Assembly (NCBI RefSeq): GCF_017352095.1
Contig: NZ_CP071463.1
Coordinates: forward strand, 372,001 to 436,000
DNA length: 64,000 nt
Source of the DNA: Natrinema longum
Lineage (GTDB): Archaea > Halobacteriota > Halobacteria > Halobacteriales > Natrialbaceae
Reading direction: 5' to 3'
In this document: piece by piece, positions 25,330-34,156 of the stretch
How positions within the stretch are numbered: position 1 is the stretch's first letter
Layout: each line of letters starts with the position of its first letter
Program-made: the position numbers and the translations under genes
Notes under the pieces: model-generated
Seen by the model: only the letters and a program-made list of their open reading frames with translations
Database searches by the model: none
Told to the model about the DNA's origin: nothing

Positions 25330-26562
25330 ATGCGATCACATAATACCAGCTATAGTTCGCAGAAACTACCAAATCTGAGGACTATATATTTCATTACCTT
25401 TTTACTAATCATATTATTGTCTACTTTTTTTAGAGGAATCGATCTAGTCGGGAGTATTTCAACAACTTATGTCCTATTGCCACTCTCAGTGCTTGTAGTG
25501 TTTTTTTCCTCTATAAAAATAGTTACTGAGAAAAAATTCCGCATATCATATAATATGTTGATACTCACAGCCATAGTTCTCCTATTAACCTTATCATTTT
25601 ATTATAATCTAATCTATAATCCAATGCCAGAAAAGGCACTAAGGTTCTATGTAGAGTTCATTCTAGGTCCTCTAATTTTATTAGCATCAATAACTCTAAC
25701 TGACAAGAACACACTGAAATTAGCCTATAGGTGGATTGTAGCCACCGGCGCGATTGTGTCACTTTATATATTGGCATACATAATAAACTCCGGATTGGAT
25801 TCGATAAGACGAGTTGCGGTTGGTGACGGAATTCCGTTAGCTATTTCAGCTAATTACTTATCAAGTATATTTGGTATCGCGATCGTTATTGCGACAGCAC
25901 AGATACTAACTGAATATAGTTGGAAGAAATCTCGATTAGAACTAATTGCTCTTCCAGTGTTGGCTTTTGGACTCATTCTGACAGGTTCTCGGGCAGCTAT
26001 GATTGGAGTCGGACTTTCATTTATACTGATACTTCTTTCTACAAGGTCAATGAGAATCTTAGTTCCTACATCTGCTCTTGGAGTTGGTAGTATTATTATT
26101 GTTGTAGTCCTTAGATCATTTTTTAACTTTACTGGCGGATATAGGTTTACGTTAGAACATATTTTGTACTCTATTGGACTTCTATACAATTTAATTACAA
26201 GTTCTCTGCAGGAGGTAATCCAAACGCCTATGTCCATTCTCTTTGGCGTTGGGTTCTACCGATATGCTCCGATTTCCTCGCCTCATGTCGTCGATGCCGG
26301 GTACCCACATAACTATCTCGCTAGTGCCATCATCCATATTGGATTCCCAACTGCGATCGCCCTTGCCTTGCTGATATTGGTAACTCTCAAGCAATTATTT
26401 ATTCTATCAATATTTCAAAAAGAGAGTTATTATTTGCCACTGGCAACCCTTTGTTCTCTCGTTGTTTTCCTCATGTACATGATGTCTGAAGGAAGATTGA
26501 CGCGAATGTATTCGTTTTGGATGTTTGCCGGTATAACTCAGTCTCTGATTCGGGATATCTGA
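25330..26562 (+). CDS. Wzy/O-antigen-ligase-like membrane polymerase
   Basis: 410-residue polytopic protein with about 10-12 hydrophobic helices spread over the whole length and a larger loop near residues 285-330. The segment LILTGSRAAMIGVGLSFILI is the hallmark of the O-antigen ligase/polymerase (Wzy_C) family. It would polymerise or ligate lipid-linked glycan units on the outer face of the membrane. Codon use is AT-rich and plainly foreign to the high-GC background. Together with the flippase gene at 27618-29057 it suggests a Wzx/Wzy-type exopolysaccharide or S-layer glycan pathway. Confidence 0.8.
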   Translation: MRSHNTSYSSQKLPNLRTIYFITFLLIILLSTFFRGIDLVGSISTTYVLLPLSVLVVFFSSIKIVTEKKFRISYNMLILTAIVLLLTLSFYYNLIYNPMPEKALRFYVEFILGPLILLASITLTDKNTLKLAYRWIVATGAIVSLYILAYIINSGLDSIRRVAVGDGIPLAISANYLSSIFGIAIVIATAQILTEYSWKKSRLELIALPVLAFGLILTGSRAAMIGVGLSFILILLSTRSMRILVPTSALGVGSIIIVVVLRSFFNFTGGYRFTLEHILYSIGLLYNLITSSLQEVIQTPMSILFGVGFYRYAPISSPHVVDAGYPHNYLASAIIHIGFPTAIALALLILVTLKQLFILSIFQKESYYLPLATLCSLVVFLMYMMSEGRLTRMYSFWMFAGITQSLIRDI

Positions 26563-26620
26563 TCACAGTAACCAGTAGTTCCAAGTTATTTATATATGCG
26601 GAAAAACAGCCAAGATGGAG

Positions 26621-27571
26621 TTATAAATACCCCAGATCCTGCAATCGTTGATCCACAACCTCCGACTCAACGTTATCAGTTGATTCAGTACTCTCACCGG
26701 CAACGATTTCCCGTCGTGTCTCACCATCGTATACGAACCACGGAACTTTGACTAGCGGTTCGTCATATAGCCCACGCGGATGTCCGTATTCTCTGATCGG
26801 GGTCGGAAATGCGCGCTCCCCAACGTAGTTCCCGTGGTCGCCGGTGACTACTGTCTTTCCAGACATCTCCCCTAGTAACGTTTCAACACTCTCGAGGGCA
26901 TATTCGAGGTTCTCAAGATAGATCGACCAGAGCTCGTCTCGAGAGACATCCAAGTTTCCGGTGAATTTCTTTCCCCAGACGTTTTCCCCTGATGGGGAAC
27001 CACCATTACCGTCGATTTTCCGTAGATGATCGTCATCGAAGTCCGTGTCAGCGGGGACAAACGGATAGTGTGGTTGCATATAGTGAACAACGAGCCGCTT
27101 GTGTGGATACTTTTTATTGGCCTTGAGCGCAGCGTCGGTCATCGTCTCGGCACGGACAGTTCCGTGTTCGTCGTCCCATCCTTCTTCAAGCCAAACATTG
27201 ATGATCTTATGTAGGTTCACATCCCACTCTTCACGATTGCGCTCGAGTTGGGGATTTGCCGTGACATAGACCGTATCACTGAGATCGCGCCCACTGAAGT
27301 TTGCCCGCAACCATTCCACTGTAGATGATCCTTTCGAGATTCGCGGCGTGAGCTCCCCATCAAGTTGGTTAGCGGATGCAAACATATCATATCGGCACGC
27401 ATCGAGGACCACGAGCGTATCCCAATCTTCAGTGAAAACATCAATACCGCTTGGATTTTCCGAGCGAAGTCCAGCACGCCTATGATATGCGCGATTCAAT
27501 CCCCGTGCAAAGAGTCTGGGATTCTGAAGTGCCCGCATTAGACGCTCAGTCGTATTCATATGCACCTTCAT
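26621..27571 (-). CDS. Alkaline-phosphatase-superfamily (sulfatase-like) enzyme, paralogue
   Basis: 316 residues, a paralogue of the protein at 22644-23567. Conserved blocks: DWDTLVVLDACRYDMF (D57), GSSTVEWLRANF (T84, candidate nucleophile), RLVVHYMQPHYPFVP, VVTGDHGNYVGERAF and a closing RLQDLGYL. There is no signal peptide and no membrane helix, so it is probably cytoplasmic unless secreted unconventionally. Role inferred as transfer or hydrolysis of a phosphate or sulfate ester on a glycan or its precursor. An internal ATG at 27559 is an alternative start. Confidence 0.72.
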   Translation of the reverse strand: MKVHMNTTERLMRALQNPRLFARGLNRAYHRRAGLRSENPSGIDVFTEDWDTLVVLDACRYDMFASANQLDGELTPRISKGSSTVEWLRANFSGRDLSDTVYVTANPQLERNREEWDVNLHKIINVWLEEGWDDEHGTVRAETMTDAALKANKKYPHKRLVVHYMQPHYPFVPADTDFDDDHLRKIDGNGGSPSGENVWGKKFTGNLDVSRDELWSIYLENLEYALESVETLLGEMSGKTVVTGDHGNYVGERAFPTPIREYGHPRGLYDEPLVKVPWFVYDGETRREIVAGESTESTDNVESEVVDQRLQDLGYL

Positions 27572-27617
27572 CGTAATCGATAGGTTTTCTATCTTTCTAT
27601 GTTGGGGAATCCCAGAG

Positions 27618-29057
27618 TTACTTTATTGCCTCTATCAATTTCTGATCTTGTGTGTCGAATCCCAGCAATACCATAATCGATAAGAACAGTACCAGAGCTA
27701 TCGTTCCGACTACACTAGTTGGAATTATACTCCCACTCGCAAAGCGATATACTAGAATCATAAAAATAGATGATGCTAGTATCCCGATACATCCTTTCCA
27801 GTAGGATTGCTCATATGGTTGAATCCCGAGTAAATGATATGCTTCGACAATTCGAATCAAATTCAAAGCCAAAAGCGATGTTGCTGTTGCTATTGAGGCA
27901 CCAATAATCCCAAACGATTGTATAAGTATGAAATTTAGAACTATATTAGAGATAGCAAGAAAAACAGTGTTTATACTTTCAAGACGCTCATGACCGGACA
28001 TTGTCAATAGGAATCCAACTGGCCCAGTACTAGCAGTTATCGTTTGACCAAATGCTAGAATAATGAGTGAAATACGTGCCGATTCAGTCGACGTTCCAAA
28101 TAATAGTAACACTTCACGGGAGAAAATACTTATAAAAACAAAACCAAGAACTGTAAGATAAGATACCCACTTCGTAGCAGTAGAGTATATTTGGTCAAGA
28201 GTTTTCAATTGATCACTACTATACAGATCAGAGGCAACAGCTGGGAATATTGAGTTCACTGCACTAAGAACCAATACAAGCAAAACGGAAGTTTGGTATG
28301 CAGCTTGATACCAACCAACTTCAGTCGGCGAAACAAATATTGCGAGCATAAATATGTCGGTCCATGATACAATATACTGAGCTACTGCAACAACGACAAG
28401 TGGTGCAGAAAATGCTAGTATCTTTTTAAGCTCTAGTTCCGGGTATGATTGGAATGCCCCAAGACGGGATAAAAAATACACTGCAGACAGTAAACCAATT
28501 CCGAATGAAGCAATATATCCATAAATAGTAATATTCAAGTCTTTAAAATAAAGTGCTCCTATCGCAATGAATAAAATTGCCGTGCTAGACTGAATAATAT
28601 CTCGAATATAAACGGCGTATCGTGTTTCTTTGAAGCCGGTCGTAGCGTTTTGTGCCACCATCATGGAGGAAAAAAGTGGAATACCCGCAACAAAAAGTGA
28701 CGCTGTTGGAGCAAATTCGGGTCCAAAATTCCCTGTCCGTAACACAACAAATACGATGATTGATATGATTATTCCAAGAAAAAATGGGAATGCTATTGAA
28801 AGTACAGAAATACCGCACAGTTTCGCCTTATCTCCTTGATTATTATACACTGGAACGTACTTTCGAGCTGCTGTGTCTAACCCGAACCTAGAAAGAACAC
28901 TAAACGCCTTCATAATTACCATACCAAATGCAAAGAGACCGAGTGCCTCCGGTCCTAATCCCCGTGCGATTACCACGTTGAGCAGGTAGCGAAGTCCACG
29001 TCCGACTAGACTCCCAAAGAATGCTACCGACATCAACCTGAGCAGTGATTTCTTCAT
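27618..29057 (-). CDS. Wzx-like polysaccharide flippase
   Basis: 479-residue integral membrane protein of the MATE/polysaccharide-transporter (MVF) superfamily with about 14 helices. The N-terminus LLRLMSVAFFGSLVGRGLRY ... NVVIARGLGPEALGLFAFG is the conserved start of this family. It would flip a lipid-linked oligosaccharide across the membrane before polymerisation or transfer. Strongly AT-rich, like the Wzy-like gene. It lies 46 bp upstream of, and in the same direction as, the sulfatase-like gene, so they may share a transcript. Confidence 0.85.
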   Translation of the reverse strand: MKKSLLRLMSVAFFGSLVGRGLRYLLNVVIARGLGPEALGLFAFGMVIMKAFSVLSRFGLDTAARKYVPVYNNQGDKAKLCGISVLSIAFPFFLGIIISIIVFVVLRTGNFGPEFAPTASLFVAGIPLFSSMMVAQNATTGFKETRYAVYIRDIIQSSTAILFIAIGALYFKDLNITIYGYIASFGIGLLSAVYFLSRLGAFQSYPELELKKILAFSAPLVVVAVAQYIVSWTDIFMLAIFVSPTEVGWYQAAYQTSVLLVLVLSAVNSIFPAVASDLYSSDQLKTLDQIYSTATKWVSYLTVLGFVFISIFSREVLLLFGTSTESARISLIILAFGQTITASTGPVGFLLTMSGHERLESINTVFLAISNIVLNFILIQSFGIIGASIATATSLLALNLIRIVEAYHLLGIQPYEQSYWKGCIGILASSIFMILVYRFASGSIIPTSVVGTIALVLFLSIMVLLGFDTQDQKLIEAIK

Positions 29058-29163
29058 TTTGCAGGTTATCTAACTATCTAATATATAGAGTCAACAGTTC
29101 AACTGAACAGTCGATATGGTCCAAGATCTCTTGAGTATAATAAAGTATGTGGATTGCAATTTC

Positions 29164-29424
29164 CTACTTATTGCGCTCGAGATCGCTCACATCCAGTTCG
29201 CCCTTAAGATACTCCTTCCCAGTATCTGTGAGTTGATAGAGGCCAGTATCGATGATCTCTAATAAGTTTGCGTCGGCAAGAGCCCGACACCGTTTACTCA
29301 CATACTGGCGATCATACTCGATATTCGCTGCGAGAACCCGTGGAGAAACCAGAATAGGATGATCTTCGAAGAAGAGCATAATCTCGTAGTCGACAGGAGC
29401 CATCCAAGGTACTCGCTCGACCAT
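29164..29424 (-). CDS. Small winged-helix protein (PhiH1-repressor-like)
   Basis: 86-residue DNA-binding protein with a winged-helix fold: MAPVDYEIMLFFEDHPILVSP, recognition region YDRQYVSKRCRALADANLLE, and wing TGLYQLTDTGKEYLKGELD. This resembles the family named after the haloarchaeal phage phiH1 repressor, common as stand-alone regulators on haloarchaeal chromosomes and mobile regions. It marks the right edge of the AT-rich glycan island and may regulate it or be left from a virus. Confidence 0.7.
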   Translation of the reverse strand: MVERVPWMAPVDYEIMLFFEDHPILVSPRVLAANIEYDRQYVSKRCRALADANLLEIIDTGLYQLTDTGKEYLKGELDVSDLERNK

Positions 29425-29496
29425 CTATTCGCGATACCCGGCTAGCAAAACGGAAAAATCAGTAGTATCTTCAGCAAGAGGCACGACATACGTCGA

Positions 29497-29503
29497 TTTA
29501 AAA
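29497..29503 (+). promoter_or_regulatory. Orphan TATA box with a 19-codon ORF
   Basis: TTTAAAA is centred 27 nt before ATG 29527. That ATG opens only 19 codons (to 29586, ending ICDSLIR). The promoter layout is convincing but the gene is not. It may drive a small RNA, a truncated gene, or the downstream ORF at 29659 with a leader. Confidence 0.35.
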
Positions 29504-29658
29504 AGACTACGTTCGTAGTTAGGCTTATGTCAGAGGAGGGTATTGTTTGTGGTACGGAAGCTATATGTGACTCTCTAATTCGGTGAGTCGCAGAATAGCG
29601 GACCGGTGTTAGCGGCACCGAGTCCGCGAGAAGCTCCCGTATCCAGCCTACGGAAGCC

Positions 29659-30045
29659 ATGTCCAACGACGAGACACGGGGTAAAGAAGGCCCCGACCGG
29701 CGAGACGAATCGGCCCACTCGAGCAGCTATCGGTCCCTTCTCGAGTCGATCGACACCGATACCACCACGTTGCTCGAGGCGATCACCGACGACGAGACGC
29801 TCGAGCCGGACGTTCGACTGGCGGCGAAGCGCCACTGTCGGGAGCTTCGGGCGGAACTCGAGTGTCTGCACCGGCACCTCCCCGAGGCCGGGAGCGCATA
29901 CGCGGACGACGGTCGGGCGAACGCGATCACGACGGTCAGCGGGCCGTTCGAGGCAGCCCGCGAGGCGTTCCGTCGACGCGAGGGTGAGAGCCCGAAACGC
30001 GACGGCGACCGAACCAGCGAGACGGGAGGCGAAAGCGGGGACTGA
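29659..30045 (+). CDS. Hypothetical acidic/charged protein
   Basis: 128 residues, no recognised family. Mostly charged and helical: the region SSYRSLLESIDTDTTTLLEA then LAAKRHCRELRAELECLHRH resembles a small helical bundle, with disordered ends. High-GC codon use matches the host chromosome rather than the glycan island. No TATA element is seen at leaderless distance, so the gene's reality is moderate. After it, 30046-30283 contains a start-less open frame and nothing else recognisable. Confidence 0.45.
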   Translation: MSNDETRGKEGPDRRDESAHSSSYRSLLESIDTDTTTLLEAITDDETLEPDVRLAAKRHCRELRAELECLHRHLPEAGSAYADDGRANAITTVSGPFEAAREAFRRREGESPKRDGDRTSETGGESGD

Positions 30046-30283
30046 GCAGTTCGGGGCGGACCCCTGCCTCGCGACTGCCGAGTCCGACGAACCCCACATC
30101 CCTCGAGAGTACCCCGCTCGAGACGCTCCTCGCGGAAGTCAGAGCCCGCCGTGTCGAAACCGATCGGCTCACGACCCGCCTCGACGATCGAGGCAGCCTT
30201 CGAGAAAGAGACGACGCGAACCAGCCCTCGAGGGAGTGAGTCCCCTCGGACAGCGACACACCGTCACGAGACGAACGGGTCGT

Positions 30284-32737
30284 TCACTCCTCGAGCGCGA
30301 CCGACTTCCCGTTTAGCACGTCCGCTTCGGTAACGGTCGCCGTCCGATTGCCGACCGTATACTCACCGGCGTAGGGCACCCTCACCGTCGCCTGACCGTT
30401 TTCCCCGACCGCCACTGTCCGCTCGTACGTGAACGACTCTCCGGAGACGGAGACATCGGTCTCGACTGTTACGTTCGACCCCGGCTCACCGGACGCTGCG
30501 AGCTTCGCTCCGGGAACGACTGCGAAGGCCGTGGCGTCGTCGTCGACGGCGATCGCCTGGTAGTGGGCCAGCCCGTCGGAGCCGTTTCCGCCTGCCCCAC
30601 GATCCTCGAGCAGGCGGGCTTGTGCGGTGTCGGACGAGACGTTCCCGTCGACGGGAGTCACGACGACGTAGCCGACCCGACCGCTGAACCGGTTGTACCA
30701 GCCGTCGGGATCTGAATCCGCTCGGAACTCCTCGTAGTTGCTCTGGGCGTAGACGTACTGCTGTGATTCGCCGTTGACGAAGTGGTTGTACATCCGGTTG
30801 TCGCCCCACTCGCTCAACACGAAGTTAGCGGGATGGGTTCGGTTCGCCGCGTCGGCGTGGTCGTCGATCGCGTCGACGGCCTCGAGCTGTGCCTCGCTGT
30901 AGGTCACGTTGGCCGTCAGTGTGGGGACGTAGATGAGGCTCAGCCCGAACACGAGCAGCCCGATCCCGAGCAGATAGGCGAGCCGTCGCCCATCGGGAAC
31001 CGAAATCGAGGGCTCGAGTCCGCCGTCGGCGGCGACGGTCGCTCCCTCCTGCAGGTCATCCCCAGCGGTGGCGTCTCGATCCCGAAACGGGACCGGCGGA
31101 CGCGCCAGCTCGATGGCTGAGAGCAGTCGGACGACGCCCATCCCGGTGGGGATGGCCAGCAGAATCGCCAACTGGCCGGCAAAGCGGACCTGAATCCCTG
31201 CCAGGACGAGCAGGTAGCCCGCGTAGGTGCCAAGGAGCAACCAGCCGGGTTCGTACCGACGGACGACGAGCCAGGCGATCCAGCCCAGGACCGCGAGTGC
31301 GATGTAAAACCCCATGCCAAGCTGGTAGAGCGGCCCGAAGATGACGAAGTACTCCGTCGAAAACAGCGAGGCCGCCTCGGTCGCGCTCTCCCGGAAGAGC
31401 AGGTCGTCGACGCGTGCCATCGCTTCGGCCCAGTCGTCGGGCTGCAGGTGCCGAAAGGCGAGAAGTACCCCTGTGGCGACGGCCGTCTCGAGTGCGAGCA
31501 AGCCGCCGAGGTGGATATCGAGCCGCCGCCACAGTTCGCCGAGTGCGATTACGGCGACCGAGCCGCCAAGCACCAGTGCCGGCGTTGTCGCAACGAACTC
31601 CGGCTGCCAGCCCCAGCGGTGGTGCAGCGCCAGCGAGAGCCAGCTGCCAAATGAGAGGCCAACGAGCAACGGCAGGCTCGCGAGTGCAGGCGAGACATCT
31701 GCTCGAGCGTCCATCACGACTCGCAACGCGACGTAGCCGGCGAGCGGGATCAGCAACAGCGGCGAGCCGCCCCAGGCGTGGATCCCTGCTGCGACTGAGA
31801 GGCCGAAAACGATGGTGACGACCCACGTCAGCGGCGTTCGAAGCTGTGCCAGAACGCCTGGACGCGGCTCCGACCTCGCCTCGAGCCGTCGCTGGAGATC
31901 AACCGCGAGCCACGTCAGCGTCAGCAGCGTAATTCCGAGCCAAAAGTACTGGTGGAGCTGGTGATCGATGAACCCCAGTCCCGTGTAGACCGCGTGGATC
32001 GGCGTCACTGCAAAGACCAGAACGGACGCGACCCCGACCCGGACGTCCCGAGTCAGCAAGACGGCCACTTTGTAAATCACGAGTCCGAGCGCGACAGACG
32101 CGACGACGGGGAGCCACGCTGCGACGGTGTCGGCCGCTCCCTGTCCGCCGCCAAGTAACTCGGCAACGAACCAGTTCGTCGCGTGGGCCAGTGGTCGCCG
32201 GAGTGCGACGCTGTGAGGAGGATCCATCAGTACTCCGTACTCCGTCGGTCCCGATGCCTCCGCCACCAGTTCCTCCATCCAGTAGCGGAAGTAGTAGGGA
32301 TCGTTCGCGGGCGAGACGACTCGGCCGCTCTGAAAGATCGACCGAAACGCCGTCATTCTGGCACCGGCGACGACGACCAGCGCCCCGACCAACGCGACCA
32401 TCGCTCGAGGATCGATGGCCGTCCAGAACCGCTCGAGATCGAACCCGCGGTCGTCAGCTACTGATGTCGGTTCTTTTTCGAACTCCTCACCTGCCATCAC
32501 TGCTTCGACGACCTTAGGGTCAGCAACTCGATACGCACCATCGACCTTCTCGACGATTCCGCTCGACACGAGTTCCCCGAACGTTCCCGAATCCAGATCG
32601 ATATCGTCGAACGTCCAAGTGTCGTGTTCGGCGTCGGCCGCGAGGACGGTCTCGAGTACCTGGTCGCCGTCATCGCGGTCGGCGAGAAACGACGCCGTGG
32701 CGTCCGAAAGGGCGTCCGGATCGCCGTCAGTAGACAT
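30284..32737 (-). CDS. aglB: Oligosaccharyltransferase AglB (Stt3 family)
   Basis: 817-residue membrane enzyme transferring the lipid-linked glycan to Asn of secreted proteins. The N-terminal about 105 residues form a soluble winged-helix-like domain. A helix at about 112-132 precedes SPANDPYYFRYWMEEL, with the acidic motif of external loop 1. FIDHQLHQYFW carries the second acidic motif, and a total of about 12-13 helices precedes the extracellular C-terminal domain (from about 610). In that domain the expected WWDYG-type motif position reads SEWGDNRMYNHF (W644-G645-D646). It best matches the haloarchaeal archaeosortase-associated Stt3 group. It is placed next to the glycan genes whose product it could use. 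Confidence 0.85.
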   Translation of the reverse strand: MSTDGDPDALSDATASFLADRDDGDQVLETVLAADAEHDTWTFDDIDLDSGTFGELVSSGIVEKVDGAYRVADPKVVEAVMAGEEFEKEPTSVADDRGFDLERFWTAIDPRAMVALVGALVVVAGARMTAFRSIFQSGRVVSPANDPYYFRYWMEELVAEASGPTEYGVLMDPPHSVALRRPLAHATNWFVAELLGGGQGAADTVAAWLPVVASVALGLVIYKVAVLLTRDVRVGVASVLVFAVTPIHAVYTGLGFIDHQLHQYFWLGITLLTLTWLAVDLQRRLEARSEPRPGVLAQLRTPLTWVVTIVFGLSVAAGIHAWGGSPLLLIPLAGYVALRVVMDARADVSPALASLPLLVGLSFGSWLSLALHHRWGWQPEFVATTPALVLGGSVAVIALGELWRRLDIHLGGLLALETAVATGVLLAFRHLQPDDWAEAMARVDDLLFRESATEAASLFSTEYFVIFGPLYQLGMGFYIALAVLGWIAWLVVRRYEPGWLLLGTYAGYLLVLAGIQVRFAGQLAILLAIPTGMGVVRLLSAIELARPPVPFRDRDATAGDDLQEGATVAADGGLEPSISVPDGRRLAYLLGIGLLVFGLSLIYVPTLTANVTYSEAQLEAVDAIDDHADAANRTHPANFVLSEWGDNRMYNHFVNGESQQYVYAQSNYEEFRADSDPDGWYNRFSGRVGYVVVTPVDGNVSSDTAQARLLEDRGAGGNGSDGLAHYQAIAVDDDATAFAVVPGAKLAASGEPGSNVTVETDVSVSGESFTYERTVAVGENGQATVRVPYAGEYTVGNRTATVTEADVLNGKSVALEE

Positions 32738-32805
32738 TGTCTGTCTGGTGAGTGTACGACGGTATCATATTTTCGTTCGGAGAAGGAACTGACCGGAGCG
32801 CAACG

Positions 32806-32928
32806 TTACCACACTTGCGCGCCCGGCGTCCCACAGGCGTCACAGATCACCGCATCGTTTCCTTTGAAACTGTCCCGCAGAAGTTCCCCCTCCTCACAAA
32901 ACGTACAGATGCTTCCCTCGAGGGCGTC
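32806..32928 (-). pseudogene. Small zinc-ribbon protein gene, 5' end lost at an inserted element
   Basis: Leftward frame ending at 32806 encodes DALEGSICTFCEEGEL ... DSFKGNDAVICDACGTPGAQVW, with two CxxC pairs and the C-terminal pattern of a small haloarchaeal zinc-finger family (I recall the HVO_A0556 type). Upstream, the frame passes at once into the inverted-repeat element at 32930-33015 and reaches a stop without any ATG, GTG or TTG. The coding start has therefore been replaced by the element, leaving a broken gene. Confidence 0.6.
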
Positions 32929-32929
32929 A

Positions 32930-33015
32930 CTATAGTTGCAACTGAACCGATTGACACGCTGATCGCAACGCTGTCGTGCGATCAGGTGCGCAATGACTTG
33001 CAGGTGCTACTATAG
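32930..33015. mobile_element. MITE-like 86-bp inverted-repeat element, copy 1
   Basis: Ends are CTATAGT (32930-32936) and ACTATAG (33009-33015), an exact 7-bp terminal inverted repeat that extends imperfectly to about 17 bp. Inside is a hairpin CTGATCGCA/TGCGATCAG (32959-32985, 9-bp arms). A second copy, in opposite orientation, is at 41491-41576. No transposase lies in the window, so if mobile it would be moved in trans. Confidence 0.65.
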
Positions 33016-33066
33016 GTGAGGTGATCGGCCGGATACTGCATGCCCTGATCTGTCGAACCGATTCGA

Positions 33067-33912
33067 TTATACGACGACGGTGACGACGCCCCCGCCGACG
33101 ATCGCGAGCGCGCCGAGGCCGAAACAGACGACCCAGAACGGAACCCGATCGACGACCCGCATGAGGGCATCGATCGTGAGGTAGCCGACGACGGCGCTGA
33201 TCCCGAGTGCGGCCAGTGCGGGCCCGAGCGCGATGCCGGGGAGCCCGCCGGCACCCGCGACGGTGAGTGCGGCCGCACCGAGGCTCGCGGGGATCGACAA
33301 CAGAAAGGAGAGCCGGAACGCGGCCGGCGGGTCGTAGCTGCGAAACAGTAGCGTACTCGTCGTCACACCCGATCGAGAGATACCAGGGAGGATCGCGACG
33401 CCCTGGACGGCCCCGACGAGCACCGAATCGAGCAGCGTCGGCGCGTCGCGAACCCCCATCGACACCGACTCCGAGGCGAGCTGGAGGACGCCGGTCAGGA
33501 TCAACAGGACGCCGATCGCGGCGATGAAGACGCCGCCGGTAAGCCGGCCGGCGAGATCGACCGCGTACACGTACAGCGGAATCCCCACGAGACCGGTCAT
33601 GAGCGAGGCGACGACGATGTACGAGGCGATCGCGTTCTCACTGGCGTACGCCCGATGGGGTCGCCATCCGGGCACCGAACGAACGGCTGTCGCGATGTCC
33701 CTGCGATAGTAGGTCGCCGCCGACAGCGTCGTCCCGAGTTGCAAAAACAGCGCCAGCTGCAACGCCACGCTGGGATCCGTTCCGACGGCAGTCAAGAACA
33801 GTGCGAGGTTCCCCTGGCTCGAGACGGGCAACCATTCGACGACCCCCTGAACGATCCCGGCGAGTATCGCAACGACGAGTTCGGCGCGGTTCACTGGTGC
33901 TAGTCGACGCAC
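33067..33912 (-). CDS. uppP: Undecaprenyl/polyprenyl-diphosphatase UppP (BacA family)
   Basis: 281-residue integral membrane phosphatase with about eight helices. The two BacA motifs are present: VQGVVEWLPVSSQGNL near the N-terminus and AILPGISRSGVTTSTLL in the second half. In archaea it probably recycles dolichol or polyprenyl diphosphate released when glycans are transferred or polymerised, which fits its position beside aglB and the glycan genes. The GTG at 33894 is an alternative start 6 codons in. The region 33913-34156 downstream of the start carries a TTAAAT-like promoter and nothing else seen. Confidence 0.85.
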   Translation of the reverse strand: MRRLAPVNRAELVVAILAGIVQGVVEWLPVSSQGNLALFLTAVGTDPSVALQLALFLQLGTTLSAATYYRRDIATAVRSVPGWRPHRAYASENAIASYIVVASLMTGLVGIPLYVYAVDLAGRLTGGVFIAAIGVLLILTGVLQLASESVSMGVRDAPTLLDSVLVGAVQGVAILPGISRSGVTTSTLLFRSYDPPAAFRLSFLLSIPASLGAAALTVAGAGGLPGIALGPALAALGISAVVGYLTIDALMRVVDRVPFWVVCFGLGALAIVGGGVVTVVV

Positions 33913-34156
33913 AGGGCCACTTAAATCGGCCCGATTCGAGCCGCCGTCGAAGCGTCCCGGTCCGCGTCGAACGGGCCAGTGCTCGAGCCGCGGGATCCCT
34001 TCGACCGGCGAGCATCACAGAGTGGCCGCGGTCGTGTCGTCGACGCGGCCGGTCGACACGAGAGTGAAACGGGCTGGCGGCACCGCGGCGTGTCTGAGAA
34101 CGAATCAGAGAAGAGACGGTGGGATCATCGAATAGGCAACAGTACGACTGATAGTA

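Noticed and set aside
30046-30283. Open frame ending near 30239 with a regular helical-looking peptide after the ORF at 29659
   Set aside because: No ATG, GTG or TTG in frame and no promoter; cannot be supported as a gene.
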